Shown here piece after piece: positions 35,157 through 43,809 of a stretch of DNA of 64,000 nucleotides (positions are counted from its first letter, which is position 1; each line of letters begins with the position of its first letter). The position numbers and the translations under genes are program-made. A model generated the notes under the pieces. The model did not search any database. It saw nothing but the letters and a program-made list of their open reading frames with translations, and was not told the origin of the DNA. Source of the DNA: Pseudomonas chlororaphis (GTDB taxonomy: Bacteria > Pseudomonadota > Gammaproteobacteria > Pseudomonadales > Pseudomonadaceae); the NCBI RefSeq assembly GCF_003731765.1, contig NZ_MOAL01000004.1, positions 806,001 through 870,000 of the forward strand, given 5' to 3'.

Positions 35157-35606
35157 ATGAGTGTGTTTCTGTTGTTGCTGTTGGTGGTGGCCGCCGGTGC
35201 GGTGTTGAGTGTGCAGGCGGCGATCAACGGCCGTTTGGGCGAGACGGTGGGGGTGTTGCGCAGCAGCCTGCTGACCTTTGTGGTGGGGGCTGTGGTCAGC
35301 GCCTTGCTGATCCTGTTTTTCCAGCCGCCCCAGGCCATGAACCTGCTCCAGGTGCCCAAGTGGCAATTGGTCGGAGCCTTGTTCGGCGTGGTCTACATGA
35401 TGGTCATGGTGGGCGCCGTGCCCCGGCTGGGCGCGGCGGTGGCCACGGTGGCGGTGATTCTCGGGCAACTGGCCATGGGGCTGCTGATCGACAACTTCGG
35501 TTGGCTCGGCAACCCGGCCATCGAGCTGTCGTCCAACCGTTTGCTGGCCATGCTGTGCCTGGCGCTGGCCCTGGTGTTTATGTACCGCAGCAGTCGCCAG
35601 GCCTGA
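35157..35606 (+). CDS. YdcZ-type (DUF606) DMT-like membrane protein, partner
   Basis: A 149-residue five-helix protein with the same family signatures: VQAAINGRLGETVG near the start and GQLAMGLLIDNFGWLG further on. It is related to the gene before it but lacks the N-terminal extension. The pair is probably a small drug or metabolite exporter controlled by the divergent LysR. Confidence 0.83.
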   Translation: MSVFLLLLLVVAAGAVLSVQAAINGRLGETVGVLRSSLLTFVVGAVVSALLILFFQPPQAMNLLQVPKWQLVGALFGVVYMMVMVGAVPRLGAAVATVAVILGQLAMGLLIDNFGWLGNPAIELSSNRLLAMLCLALALVFMYRSSRQA

Positions 35607-35628
35607 GGCGGCTCAGCCCAGGGATGGC

Positions 35629-36030
35629 TCAGCCCAGGCATTGAGCGCCGCAGCGGGCGATCTGTGCATCGTCCGCAGACTTGACCCCGGACACACCGAT
35701 GGCGCCGATCACCTGGCCTTCATGCAGGATCGGCACCCCGCCTTCCAGGGGCGTGAGGGTCGGCGCGCCGAGAAAGGCGGTGCGCCCGCCGTTGACCATT
35801 TCTTCGTAGAACTTCGACTCGCGGCGGCCCAGGGCCGAGGTGCGGGCCTTTTCCGTGGCGATGTAGGCGCTGATGGACGAGGCACCGTCCAGGCGTTCCA
35901 GGGCCAGGGGGTGGCCACCGTCGTCAACGATGGCGATGCTCACGGCCCATTGGTTGCGCACGGCTTCGGCGCGGGCGGCCTGGAGAATCTGTTGCACTTC
36001 ATGCTGGCTGAGTACGGCTTTGCTGTTCAT
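35629..36030 (-). CDS. glcG: GlcG/HbpS-family protein of the glycolate operon
   Basis: A 133-residue protein of the GlcG/HbpS family: AIVDDGGHPLALERLDGA near residue 35 and GGVPILHEGQVIGAIGVSG near 100. It is the last gene of glcDEFG and overlaps glcF by 4 nt. Its exact role is unclear; family members bind haem or small ligands. Confidence 0.88.
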   Translation of the reverse strand: MNSKAVLSQHEVQQILQAARAEAVRNQWAVSIAIVDDGGHPLALERLDGASSISAYIATEKARTSALGRRESKFYEEMVNGGRTAFLGAPTLTPLEGGVPILHEGQVIGAIGVSGVKSADDAQIARCGAQCLG

Positions 36031-37262
36031 CGAGGGGTTCCAGTGAGGGAAAGGGCGGCGTCCACCAGTTCGATCCAGTGTCGCACCGGGGTGCGTCCGG
36101 CGCCGCCGAGGTGGGTCTGGCAGCCGATATTGGCAGTCACGATGACGTCCGGTCGACCACTTTCCAAGGCACAGAGTTTGTTGTCCCGCAGTTGCCGGGC
36201 CAATTGTGGCTGGGTCAGTGAGTAGGTGCCCGCCGAGCCGCAGCATAGATGACTGTCCGGCACCTGGGTGAGGTTGAAGCCCAGGCGAACCAGCACCGCC
36301 TCCACCGCGCCGCCCAGTCGTTGCGCGTGTTGCAGGGTGCACGGGCAATGCACCGCCAGGCGCTGGTCGCTGCACACCGACAGGGGCTCCAGGGGTTCGT
36401 CACGCAGGATCTCCACCAGGTCCCTGGCCGATTCGCTGACCCGCGCCGCCTTGGCCGCATAGGCCGGGTCGGCGGCCAGCAGGTAGCGGTATTCCTTGAT
36501 AAAGGCGCCGCAGCCACTGGCGGTCTGGACGATGGCCTCGGCGCCGTTTTCCAGGTGCGGCCACCAGGCGTCGATGTTGTCCCGGGCCCGCTGCAGCGCG
36601 GCTTCCTGGGCGTCCAGGTGATAGTCCACGGCGCCGCAACAGCCGGCCTGGGGGACGCTGTCGACGCTGATGCCCAGGCGATCCAGGACCCGCGCCGTCG
36701 CCGCGTTGGTGTTGGGCGACAGCCCCGGTTGCACGCAGCCTTCCAGCAGCAGTACTCGCCGCCCATGACGTGCTGCGGGGCGTACGCCAGCCGGTTGGGC
36801 GCGCTGGGGCAGTTTGTCTTGCAGGGCCTGGGGCAGCAGCGGGCGCCAGTGGCTGGCGCTGTTGAGCAGGGCCTTGAACCCCTGGGCATTGATTGTCAGT
36901 GCGCGCAGGCCTTGGCGCAGCAGGCGCTGGCCCAGGGGCCGGGGCACGGCGGCGTCGACCACGGCGCGGCCGATGTCCAGCAGGTGGTGGTAGTCGACCC
37001 CGGACGGGCAGGTGGTTTCACAGTTGCGGCACGACAGGCAGCGGTCCAGGTGCTGCTGGGTCAGGGCCGTGGCGGGGGCGCCTTCCAGCACCTGCTTGAT
37101 CAGGTAGATGCGCCCCCGGGGCCCGTCCAGTTCATCGCCCAGCAGTTGGTAGGTGGGGCAGGTGGCGTTGCAGAAACCGCAGTGCACGCAACTGCGCAGG
37201 ATGCGCTCGGCTTCTTCGGCCCTTGGCAGTTGCCGGGCCTGTTCGCTCAGGGTGGTCTGCAT
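36027..37262 (-). CDS. glcF: Glycolate oxidase iron-sulfur subunit GlcF
   Basis: A 411-residue protein with two 4Fe-4S motifs, C25VHCGFCNATC35P and CLSCRNCETTCP, and two CCG domains (LLEGCVQPGL with AGCCGAVDYHL, and HLCCGSAGTYS). It passes electrons from the flavin subunits GlcD and GlcE to the membrane. The start is 3 bp after the glcE stop codon. Confidence 0.93.
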   Translation of the reverse strand: MQTTLSEQARQLPRAEEAERILRSCVHCGFCNATCPTYQLLGDELDGPRGRIYLIKQVLEGAPATALTQQHLDRCLSCRNCETTCPSGVDYHHLLDIGRAVVDAAVPRPLGQRLLRQGLRALTINAQGFKALLNSASHWRPLLPQALQDKLPQRAQPAGVRPAARHGRRVLLLEGCVQPGLSPNTNAATARVLDRLGISVDSVPQAGCCGAVDYHLDAQEAALQRARDNIDAWWPHLENGAEAIVQTASGCGAFIKEYRYLLAADPAYAAKAARVSESARDLVEILRDEPLEPLSVCSDQRLAVHCPCTLQHAQRLGGAVEAVLVRLGFNLTQVPDSHLCCGSAGTYSLTQPQLARQLRDNKLCALESGRPDVIVTANIGCQTHLGGAGRTPVRHWIELVDAALSLTGTPR

Positions 37263-37265
37263 GAG

Positions 37266-38330
37266 TCAAAGCTCCCGGTACAGGCGGCCGGGGTTGAAAA
37301 TCCCCTGGGGGTCCAGCTGCGCCTTGAGTTGCCGGTGGTAGCGCAGCATCAGCGGCGCCAGGGGTTGGAACGGGCTGTCGATCAGGCCGTGGCTGTAGCA
37401 GGTGGCATGGCCGCCAGCCGCGCTGACCACGGTGCGGATCTGTTCGGCGTCGGCCTCGGACTTGAGCCAGCGCTGGGCGCCGGCCCAGTCCAGCAGTTGC
37501 TCGCCGGGCAACGCCAGGGGCCCACAGTGGTTAGGCAGCGACAGGCGCCACAACGGCAGGCCGGCGTCGAAAAAGTCCAGGCGTTGCTCGTTCAGGTCAT
37601 CCCAATAGCGGTCCGCCAGGGGCTCGCCGCCGAGGCGCTCATGGGCCGCGGCCACCGAGCCCGCGCCGCCCTCCAGGCGCAGGTGCAGGCGCCCGTCATG
37701 CTGGCTGGCGGCGCTGATGGGCAGCGGTTGCTGGCCCCATTCGCTGAGCTTGGCCAGGGCTTCGGCGCTGTGCATCTCCAGCACCAGGCTCAGGCATTGC
37801 CGGGGTTTGGGCAGGACCTTGAGGGACACTTCAGTGAGCACCCCCAGGCAGCCGTAACTGCCCACCAACAGGCGCGACAGGTCGTAGCCAGCGACGTTTT
37901 TCATCACCTCGCCGCCAAAGCGCAGGTGCTGGCCCTGGCCGCTGATGACCCGGGTGCCGAGGACGAAATCCCGCACCGAGCCGGCCCAGGGCCGCCGCGG
38001 ACCTGACAGCCCGCTGGCGACCATGCCGCCCAGGGTCGCGCCCTCACCGAAGGCGGGCGGCTCGCACGGCAGCATCTGTCCGGCCGCGTCCAGGGCCGCC
38101 TGCAGTTCGCGCAACGGGGTGCCGGCGCGGGCGGTGATCACCAGTTCCGTGGGGTCGTAGCTGACAATGCCGCGATGGGCCCGGGTGTCCAGCACCTCTC
38201 CGGCGCCGCTGCGGCCCAGGAACGCCTTGCTGTTGGCGCCCTGGATCAGCAGGGGTGTGCGGTTTTCCAAGGCCTGGCGCACTTGCTCCAGCAGCACGGC
38301 GCTGGTGTCATCGTCCGCAGTCTCCAGCAT
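37266..38330 (-). CDS. glcE: Glycolate oxidase FAD-binding subunit GlcE
   Basis: A 354-residue flavoprotein with a PCMH-type FAD domain (GEGATLGGMVASGLSGPRRP and VMKNVAGYDLSRLLVGSYGC). It partners GlcD and GlcF in oxidising glycolate to glyoxylate. The ATG overlaps the glcD stop codon as TGATG, which fixes the start; a longer open frame reaching into glcD is a shadow. Confidence 0.92.
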   Translation of the reverse strand: MLETADDDTSAVLLEQVRQALENRTPLLIQGANSKAFLGRSGAGEVLDTRAHRGIVSYDPTELVITARAGTPLRELQAALDAAGQMLPCEPPAFGEGATLGGMVASGLSGPRRPWAGSVRDFVLGTRVISGQGQHLRFGGEVMKNVAGYDLSRLLVGSYGCLGVLTEVSLKVLPKPRQCLSLVLEMHSAEALAKLSEWGQQPLPISAASQHDGRLHLRLEGGAGSVAAAHERLGGEPLADRYWDDLNEQRLDFFDAGLPLWRLSLPNHCGPLALPGEQLLDWAGAQRWLKSEADAEQIRTVVSAAGGHATCYSHGLIDSPFQPLAPLMLRYHRQLKAQLDPQGIFNPGRLYREL

Positions 38331-39829
38331 CAGAAACGCTCCAGTTCGGGGAAGGGCATTTGCCCGGCGTGCACATGCATGGCGCCAAACTCGGCGCAGC
38401 GTTGCAGGGTCGGGATGTTCTTGCCGGGGTTGAGCAGGCCGCCGGGGTCGAAGGCGGCTTTCACCCCATGAAACACGTGCAGTTCGTGGGCGTTGAACTG
38501 GGCGCACATCTGGTTGATTTTTTCCCGGCCTACGCCATGTTTGCCGGTGATGCTGCCGCCGACCTTGACGCACAGTTCGAGGATTTTGCCGCCGAGGTTT
38601 TCCGCCCGTTCCAGTTCCCCGGGCTGGTTGGCGTCGAACAGGATCAGCGGGTGCATGTTGCCGTCGCCGGCGTGAAACACATTGGCCACTCGCAGGCCGT
38701 ATGCCTGCCCCAGTTCCTCGATGCCCCGCAGGACCTGGGGCAGGGCGCGGCGGGGGATGGTGCCGTCCATGCAGTAATAGTCCGGCGACAGCCGCCCGAC
38801 GGCGGGAAAGGCATTTTTGCGCCCGGCCCAGAAACGCACGCGTTCGGCCTCGTCCCGGGCCTGGCGCACGTCCGTGGCGCCGCAGCGCTGCAGCACGGCG
38901 TGGACCCGCTGGCAATCGTCATGGACATCGGCTTCCACACCGTCCAGCTCACAGAGCAGGATGGCCGCCGCGTCCACCGGGTAGCCGGCGTGGATAAAGT
39001 CCTCGGCGGCGCGGATCGCCAGGTTGTCCATCATTTCCAGGCCGCCGGGAATGATCCCCTCAGCAATGATCTCGGCCACCGCGCGACCGGCGTTGTCCAC
39101 CGTGTCGAAGGCCGCCAGCAAGACCTTGGCCACTTGAGGTTTGGGCAGCAACTTCACCGTGACCTCGGTGATGATGCCCAGCAGGCCTTCGGAGCCGGTG
39201 AACAGCGCCAGCAGGTCGAAGCCCGGCGCGTCCAGGGCGTCGCTGCCCAGCACCAGGCGCTCGCCTTCGATGCTCAGGACTTCCAAACGCAGCAGGTTGT
39301 GCACGGTCAGGCCGTACTTAAGGCAGTGCACGCCGCCGGCGTTTTCCGCGACGTTGCCGCCGATGGAGCAGGCGATCTGTGACGAAGGGTCTGGCGCGTA
39401 GTACAGGCCGAAGGGCGCCGCCGCCTGGGAGATCGCCAGGTTGCGCACCCCCGGCTGGACCCGGGCGGTGCGCGCCTGCGGGTCGACTTCAAGCACCTGA
39501 TTGAAGCGCGCCATCACCAGCAGCACGCCGCTGGCCAGGGGCAGGGCGCCGCCGGACAGGCCAGTGCCGGCGCCCCGGGCCACTACCGGCACCTTCATCT
39601 GGTGGCAGATCTGCAACAGGGTCTGCACCTGCTCCAGGTGCCGGGGCAGCAGCACCAGCAGCGGCGTGGTTCGGTAGGCGCTGAGGCCGTCACATTCGTA
39701 GGGTTTGAGTTGCTCGGGCTGGTGGAGGATATCCAAGTCCGGCAATTGGCTGCGCAGGGCGTGGAGCAGGGCGGTTTTGTCGACCTTGGGCAAGGCGCCG
39801 TCGAGGGCTTCGTCGTAGAGGATGTTCAT
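38330..39829 (-). CDS. glcD: Glycolate oxidase catalytic subunit GlcD
   Basis: A 499-residue flavoprotein with an FAD-binding PCMH domain (VVARGAGTGLSGGALP and CSIGGNVAENAGGVHCLKYG) and the C-terminal cap ending in GVGREKINQM and LLNPGKNIP. It is the first gene of glcDEFG. No glcC regulator is visible upstream within the window; a metallothionein gene lies divergent about 260 bp away. Confidence 0.94.
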   Translation of the reverse strand: MNILYDEALDGALPKVDKTALLHALRSQLPDLDILHQPEQLKPYECDGLSAYRTTPLLVLLPRHLEQVQTLLQICHQMKVPVVARGAGTGLSGGALPLASGVLLVMARFNQVLEVDPQARTARVQPGVRNLAISQAAAPFGLYYAPDPSSQIACSIGGNVAENAGGVHCLKYGLTVHNLLRLEVLSIEGERLVLGSDALDAPGFDLLALFTGSEGLLGIITEVTVKLLPKPQVAKVLLAAFDTVDNAGRAVAEIIAEGIIPGGLEMMDNLAIRAAEDFIHAGYPVDAAAILLCELDGVEADVHDDCQRVHAVLQRCGATDVRQARDEAERVRFWAGRKNAFPAVGRLSPDYYCMDGTIPRRALPQVLRGIEELGQAYGLRVANVFHAGDGNMHPLILFDANQPGELERAENLGGKILELCVKVGGSITGKHGVGREKINQMCAQFNAHELHVFHGVKAAFDPGGLLNPGKNIPTLQRCAEFGAMHVHAGQMPFPELERF

Positions 39830-40089
39830 GGGCGGTCAGGACCCTTGTTGTTTTTATCGTGTTGTTTTTTTCGGCCGCGCCGCGTGTCTTGGCCAACCGT
39901 GGCTGCGAGGGCGTTGCCGCTGAGCCTAGACGAGGGTCACGCAAAAAGGCCGATGATCTGGCCGTCCCCGGCTAAAGTCATGGATACAGGCGCGTGCTCT
40001 GACGCGCCTGGGGGCCTCAGCCGATGAGTGTCCTCTGCCATTGGAAGCGCTCAGTCAATGGGTGCCTTCAGTCCATAGGAGTCCGCACC

Positions 40090-40263
40090 ATGCCCGATTC
40101 GACTTGTGCCTGCCCGGCCTGTACCTGCAAGGTCGGCCCCAATGCCATCGTCCGTCACGGCAAGCAGTACTGCTGCATGGCCTGTGCCGATCATCACGCG
40201 GACGGCGCACCTTGTGTGTCCCACGACGGGTGTAAATGCGCGGAGGGCTCCGAAGGCGGATGA
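40090..40263 (+). CDS. Pseudomonas-type metallothionein
   Basis: A 57-residue protein with ten cysteines: four in the N-terminal C6-A-C8-P-A-C11-T-C13 cluster, C28-C29 and C32 in YCCMACADHH, then C42, C48 and C50. This is the bacterial metallothionein (BmtA/PflQ-like) layout that binds zinc, cadmium or copper ions. The short start MPDSTCACPAC was chosen; a longer frame upstream has no similarity. A strong bidirectional hairpin follows. Confidence 0.9.
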   Translation: MPDSTCACPACTCKVGPNAIVRHGKQYCCMACADHHADGAPCVSHDGCKCAEGSEGG

Positions 40264-40279
40264 CAATCAGCCATAGCCA

Positions 40280-40306
40280 GCCCCTCGGGTGCGATGCCCG
40301 AGGGGC
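40280..40306. terminator. Bidirectional hairpin between convergent genes
   Basis: GCCCCTCGGG pairs perfectly with CCCGAGGGGC around a 7-nt loop, between the stop codons of the metallothionein and the DUF6555 gene. There is no long T tract on either side. Confidence 0.65.
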
Positions 40307-40316
40307 CGGTGACGCT

Positions 40317-40544
40317 TCAGGCCGACGGTCGCCAGGTGACGTTTTCGATGCCGAATTTCTCTGCCATGGGTTTGCTGGTCTTTTTCACCTGTTCCCGGCC
40401 AAAGCGTCCGATGCGACCGACCCCTGCGTCGCAGCTTGCCCAGTGCCAGGCTTCGGCGTTGTCCATCTTGTCCAGGCGGATGATGAAAGACTTGGGGCTG
40501 CCGTGCAGGGTGTATTCGATGACGAAGAGTTTTGCGTTGTTCAT
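40317..40544 (-). CDS. DUF6555 family small protein
   Basis: A 75-residue soluble protein starting MNNAKLFVIEYTLHG and containing AWHWASCDAGVGRIGRFG. This short family is largely limited to Pseudomonas and has no assigned role. The ATG has GGAGGATCAAC upstream. Confidence 0.8.
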   Translation of the reverse strand: MNNAKLFVIEYTLHGSPKSFIIRLDKMDNAEAWHWASCDAGVGRIGRFGREQVKKTSKPMAEKFGIENVTWRPSA

Positions 40545-40737
40545 AAAGCCGTTGATCCTCCCTGTGTTGGTTTAGTGATCCCTGTGGTGGCGAAAAATTC
40601 AGTCGGATTGTCCGACGCCGCTACCAACGGTCACGTGCCCCGAAAGCGTTGGCCAACCACGGCACAGATCGACGCTGGCGACTGCCCGGGACGCTGGTTA
40701 ACATGGGCGCCCGCCCGTTCAGTGACGACGCCTTGCC

Positions 40738-41517
40738 ATGGCCCTTGCCGCGCCCCCCGACCTCACCGACACCGATGTGCCGCTGCAACCCCTGGCCCGC
40801 ACCTACCCGCGGGGGTTGTTTATCGAGCCCCACCAGCATGACTGGGGCCAGTTGCTGTACGCCATGAGCGGGGTGATGTGGGTCGAGACACCCCACGAAG
40901 CCCTGGTGGTGCCGCCCCAGCGAGCGGTCTGGTTGCCGCCCGGTGTGGAACACGGGATCCGCGTGGTCAGCGACCTGCAGATGCGCAATATCTACTTGCG
41001 TCCGGCCCTGGCGGCCACCCTCGATGGTCAGGTCCAGGTGTTGCAGGTGGACAACCTGTTGCGTGAGCTGATCCTGCGGCTGGTGGAGCAGGGCGAGGGG
41101 GCGTCGGCGGACTATTACGAGGCCTTGGTGGGGCTGGCGCTGCTGGAGTTGCGACGGGCCCGCCGTTCGCAGCTCAAGATTGCCCTGCCGGACGCCGCCG
41201 ACCGGCGCCTGATGAGCCTGTGCCAGGCGGTGATGGCGGCGCCGTCCTTGGCGATTTCCTTTGAACAGCACGCGGCAGCAGCGGGGGCTAGCGTGCGCAC
41301 CCTGGCGCGTTTGTTCAAAGAGGGGTTGGGCCTGGGCTTTGCCGAGTGGCGGCGCCAGGTGCAGTTGGCCACTGCGGCAGCGGAGTTGATCCAGGGCGTG
41401 CCAGTGAGTCGCATCGCTCGAGAACTGGGCTACTCCCCCAGCAGCTTCAGCGACATGTTCCGCCGGGAGCTGGGCTTGGCCCCCTCGCAATACGCCGCCG
41501 AAGGCGTGTCGGCCTGA
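40738..41517 (+). CDS. AraC-family regulator with N-terminal cupin
   Basis: A 259-residue regulator with a cupin sensor (HQHDWGQLLYAMSGVMWVET, WLPPGVEHGI) and a C-terminal double HTH with RIARELGYSPSSFSDMFRRELG. This is the NimR-like group of AraC proteins that often control a divergent or nearby exporter. A XapX gene and an oxidoreductase lie downstream as candidate targets. Confidence 0.87.
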   Translation: MALAAPPDLTDTDVPLQPLARTYPRGLFIEPHQHDWGQLLYAMSGVMWVETPHEALVVPPQRAVWLPPGVEHGIRVVSDLQMRNIYLRPALAATLDGQVQVLQVDNLLRELILRLVEQGEGASADYYEALVGLALLELRRARRSQLKIALPDAADRRLMSLCQAVMAAPSLAISFEQHAAAAGASVRTLARLFKEGLGLGFAEWRRQVQLATAAAELIQGVPVSRIARELGYSPSSFSDMFRRELGLAPSQYAAEGVSA

Positions 41518-41633
41518 CACAGGGCTGAGGCTGAACCCGGGCCTTTGGCCGAAATCCTGAAGCACTTGGCCGATGCCTGGCCGTGCCCCTCCCTAGACTC
41601 CGTGCATCGACTGTCCCTTGCCCGGAGCTGAGC

Positions 41634-41807
41634 ATGAACTACCTGATATCCCTGGCCATCGGCCTCGCCGTGGGGCTGCTCTACGGCGCGCTGCAGGTGC
41701 GCTCGCCGGCGCCCCCGGCCATCGCCCTGGTGGGGCTGCTGGGCATGTTGAGCGGTGAGCAACTCTGGCCTTGGGGCCGGCAGTTGCTCAGCAGTTGGTT
41801 GTCTTGA
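41634..41807 (+). CDS. XapX-domain (DUF1427) small membrane protein
   Basis: A 57-residue protein with two hydrophobic segments. LISLAIGLAVGLLYGALQVRSPAPPAIALVGLLGML, read in two helices, matches the XapX family. The ATG giving MNYLISLA is preceded by CCCGGAGCTGAGC. Function is unknown; such genes often flank oxidoreductase genes as here. Confidence 0.82.
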   Translation: MNYLISLAIGLAVGLLYGALQVRSPAPPAIALVGLLGMLSGEQLWPWGRQLLSSWLS

Positions 41808-41841
41808 AGCGGTTTCCCTGTGTTCGTTGAAGGAGTTTTTT

Positions 41842-42798
41842 ATGCAAGCCCTGCAATTTTCCGCCACCGGTGACCTGGCCTCCCTGCAATGGGTGGACGT
41901 GCCGACCCCGGTGCCGGGCGCTGGCCAGGTCCTGGTGCAGATCAAGGCCGCCGGCCTGAACCCCAGCGACGTGAAAAACGTCCTTGGGCGTTTCCCCTAC
42001 ACCACGTTGCCGCGGATTCCGGGGCGCGATTTTGCCGGGGTGGTGGTGCAGGGGCCTGACGCGCTGCTGGGCCGTGAGGTCTGGGGCACGGGCAAGGAAC
42101 TGGGGTTTTTCGCGGATGGTTCCCACGCCGAGTATCTGGTGGTGTCGGCCCAGGGCGTGACACCCAAACCCAGTCACCTGAGCTTTGCCCAGGCCGCCAG
42201 CCTTGGTGTGCCTTACACCACCGCCTGGGATGCCCTGCAACGCAGCGGCGTCAATGCTGAAACCCGTTTTTTGGTGATCGGTGGCGGTGCCGTGGCCAGT
42301 GCCGCCCTGGCCCTGGCCAAGGTGCGCGGGGCGCAGGTGCTCGCAGCGGCGCGGCGCCCGGAGCAGGTCCAGGCCTTGCAGGCCCAGGGCTATGCCACGT
42401 TGCAGTTGCAGGGCCCGGAAGCGTTGCAAGAGCAGGTCAATGGGGTGTTTGCCGGCGGTGCCGATGTGATCTTCGATACCACCGGGTTCTGGTTGCCGGC
42501 GTCGGTGGCGGCCTTGGCCACCTTCGGCCGCATCGCCATCATTGCCGCGCCGGTAGACGGGCAGGTGCAACTGCCGGCCCTGGCCCTGTACCGCAAAGGC
42601 GGCTCGGTGGTGGGGATCAACTCATTGCTGTACGGCGTCGAAGCCTGCGCGGCGATGCTCGAAGAGTTTGGCCGTTTCTTTGACCAGGGCTTGCTGCCCC
42701 TGCCCGAAGGCCTGCTCGAATCGCCCCTGGCCGAGGGCCTGGCGCGTTATGCCGAAGTGAACCAGGGCTGCGGCGAAAAAATCATCCTCATCCCCTGA
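41842..42798 (+). CDS. Zinc-independent quinone oxidoreductase-like MDR protein
   Basis: A 318-residue medium-chain reductase. The GroES-like part has VLVQIKAAGLNPSDVKNV, and the cofactor fold begins at FLVIGGGAVASAALALAK. The catalytic zinc ligands of alcohol dehydrogenases are lacking, so it is a NADPH-dependent quinone or enone reductase type. AAGGAG precedes the ATG. It follows the XapX gene by 34 bp. Confidence 0.82.
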   Translation: MQALQFSATGDLASLQWVDVPTPVPGAGQVLVQIKAAGLNPSDVKNVLGRFPYTTLPRIPGRDFAGVVVQGPDALLGREVWGTGKELGFFADGSHAEYLVVSAQGVTPKPSHLSFAQAASLGVPYTTAWDALQRSGVNAETRFLVIGGGAVASAALALAKVRGAQVLAAARRPEQVQALQAQGYATLQLQGPEALQEQVNGVFAGGADVIFDTTGFWLPASVAALATFGRIAIIAAPVDGQVQLPALALYRKGGSVVGINSLLYGVEACAAMLEEFGRFFDQGLLPLPEGLLESPLAEGLARYAEVNQGCGEKIILIP

Positions 42799-42842
42799 GC
42801 CACGGGGCAGGCGTCACGCTTTCTATAGGCGCCTGCTTGCCA

Positions 42843-42870
42843 GCGATAGGGCCCGTGAGATCCCTATCGC
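42843..42870. terminator. Bidirectional hairpin between convergent genes
   Basis: GCGATAGGG pairs perfectly with CCCTATCGC around a 10-nt loop, in the 73-bp space between the reductase and the convergent phosphatase gene. A REP-like CTTGCCAGCGA touches its left side. Confidence 0.6.
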
Positions 42871-42871
42871 C

Positions 42872-43546
42872 TCAGCTCGGGCAGCTTTGTTCGCCGTTAT
42901 CCAGCCCTTGCTTGTAGCTGCGGCTGTCGAGGCTGGCTTTGCCGTTGTGCCAGGTCAGGGTCAAGACGTAGAGCGAGTCATAGTCGTTGGAGGCCCAGTC
43001 GTCGGCGATGTTGCGTTTTTCGCCCACGGCTTCGCGGGCGACTTTGTTGATCAACTCCGGCAGGTAACCGTGGGACCAGGCGGTGTAGATAATCGAGTTG
43101 TGATAGCGGTCGTCCAGCAGTTCATCGGCCAGTTCGCTGGTGTCGTTGGCCGAGTACTCGATGTTCACCGGCAGGCCCAACTTGATGGCGCTGGGGCTGA
43201 TGGTCATCAGCGGGCGGATGTAGCTGTAGGAGTTGTCGGCTTCGCCTTCCTCGACATTGCGCGTCGGGTTGGCGGCGAACACGTAGTCGGCCTTGCCGAA
43301 TTTTTCCGGCAGCAGGGAGGCCAGGTCGATGGCGCGGTTCAAGCCCTGGCAGTTGAGCTGGCCAAGGCCGCCGGCGGGTTTTTCGGCATGGCGCAGGAAC
43401 ACCAGGGTCTGGGTGCCGTCCGCCGGTTGTGCCCGGCTGTCGCTGGATTCCAGGGACAGGCACAAGGCGCCGCCCAGCAGCAGGGCCGGCAACAACAGCG
43501 GGCCGCGACGGGGCAGGCGGCGAATCAGCGTCAGCAATCGAGTCAT
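42872..43546 (-). CDS. Exported histidine phosphatase family protein
   Basis: A 224-residue protein with an N-terminal hydrophobic signal or anchor (residues 15-33). The phosphate-binding motif FLRHAEKPAGGLG is intact, and the second catalytic His is in TAWSHGYLPELI. It should act in the periplasm. The substrate is unknown. Confidence 0.83.
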   Translation of the reverse strand: MTRLLTLIRRLPRRGPLLLPALLLGGALCLSLESSDSRAQPADGTQTLVFLRHAEKPAGGLGQLNCQGLNRAIDLASLLPEKFGKADYVFAANPTRNVEEGEADNSYSYIRPLMTISPSAIKLGLPVNIEYSANDTSELADELLDDRYHNSIIYTAWSHGYLPELINKVAREAVGEKRNIADDWASNDYDSLYVLTLTWHNGKASLDSRSYKQGLDNGEQSCPS

Positions 43547-43723
43547 GGGTTAGTCATTCTTCAGCGCAGCGGTTTAAGGCTGACAAACCTGTCCACGGTG
43601 GCCGTTGGCGTGCCGTGATGTCCCTGTCGTTGAACCTGTGCGTCAGCCCGAAGGCAGTTGTCTGAGTCCCTGGGCGCCGTTTGGTTCGATGCCGGTGCAG
43701 CCTAACGGTTGAATGTTGCCGAT

Positions 43724-43752
43724 TTAAGAAGGCGCGGCGCCGTGCCTATAAT
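43724..43752 (+). promoter_or_regulatory. Sigma70-type promoter for the glutathione transferase gene
   Basis: TTAAGA and a perfect TATAAT with a 17-bp spacer, ending 57 bp before the ATG. Confidence 0.6.
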
Positions 43753-43809
43753 CCCCCGCGCCTTAGCCGGCATGCGTCTTAGCCCCCTGATTGTCACCGG
43801 AAGCCTGTC

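Noticed and set aside
36249..38006. 585-codon plus-strand frame over glcF and glcE
   Set aside because: Shadow frame across two well-identified genes on the opposite strand.
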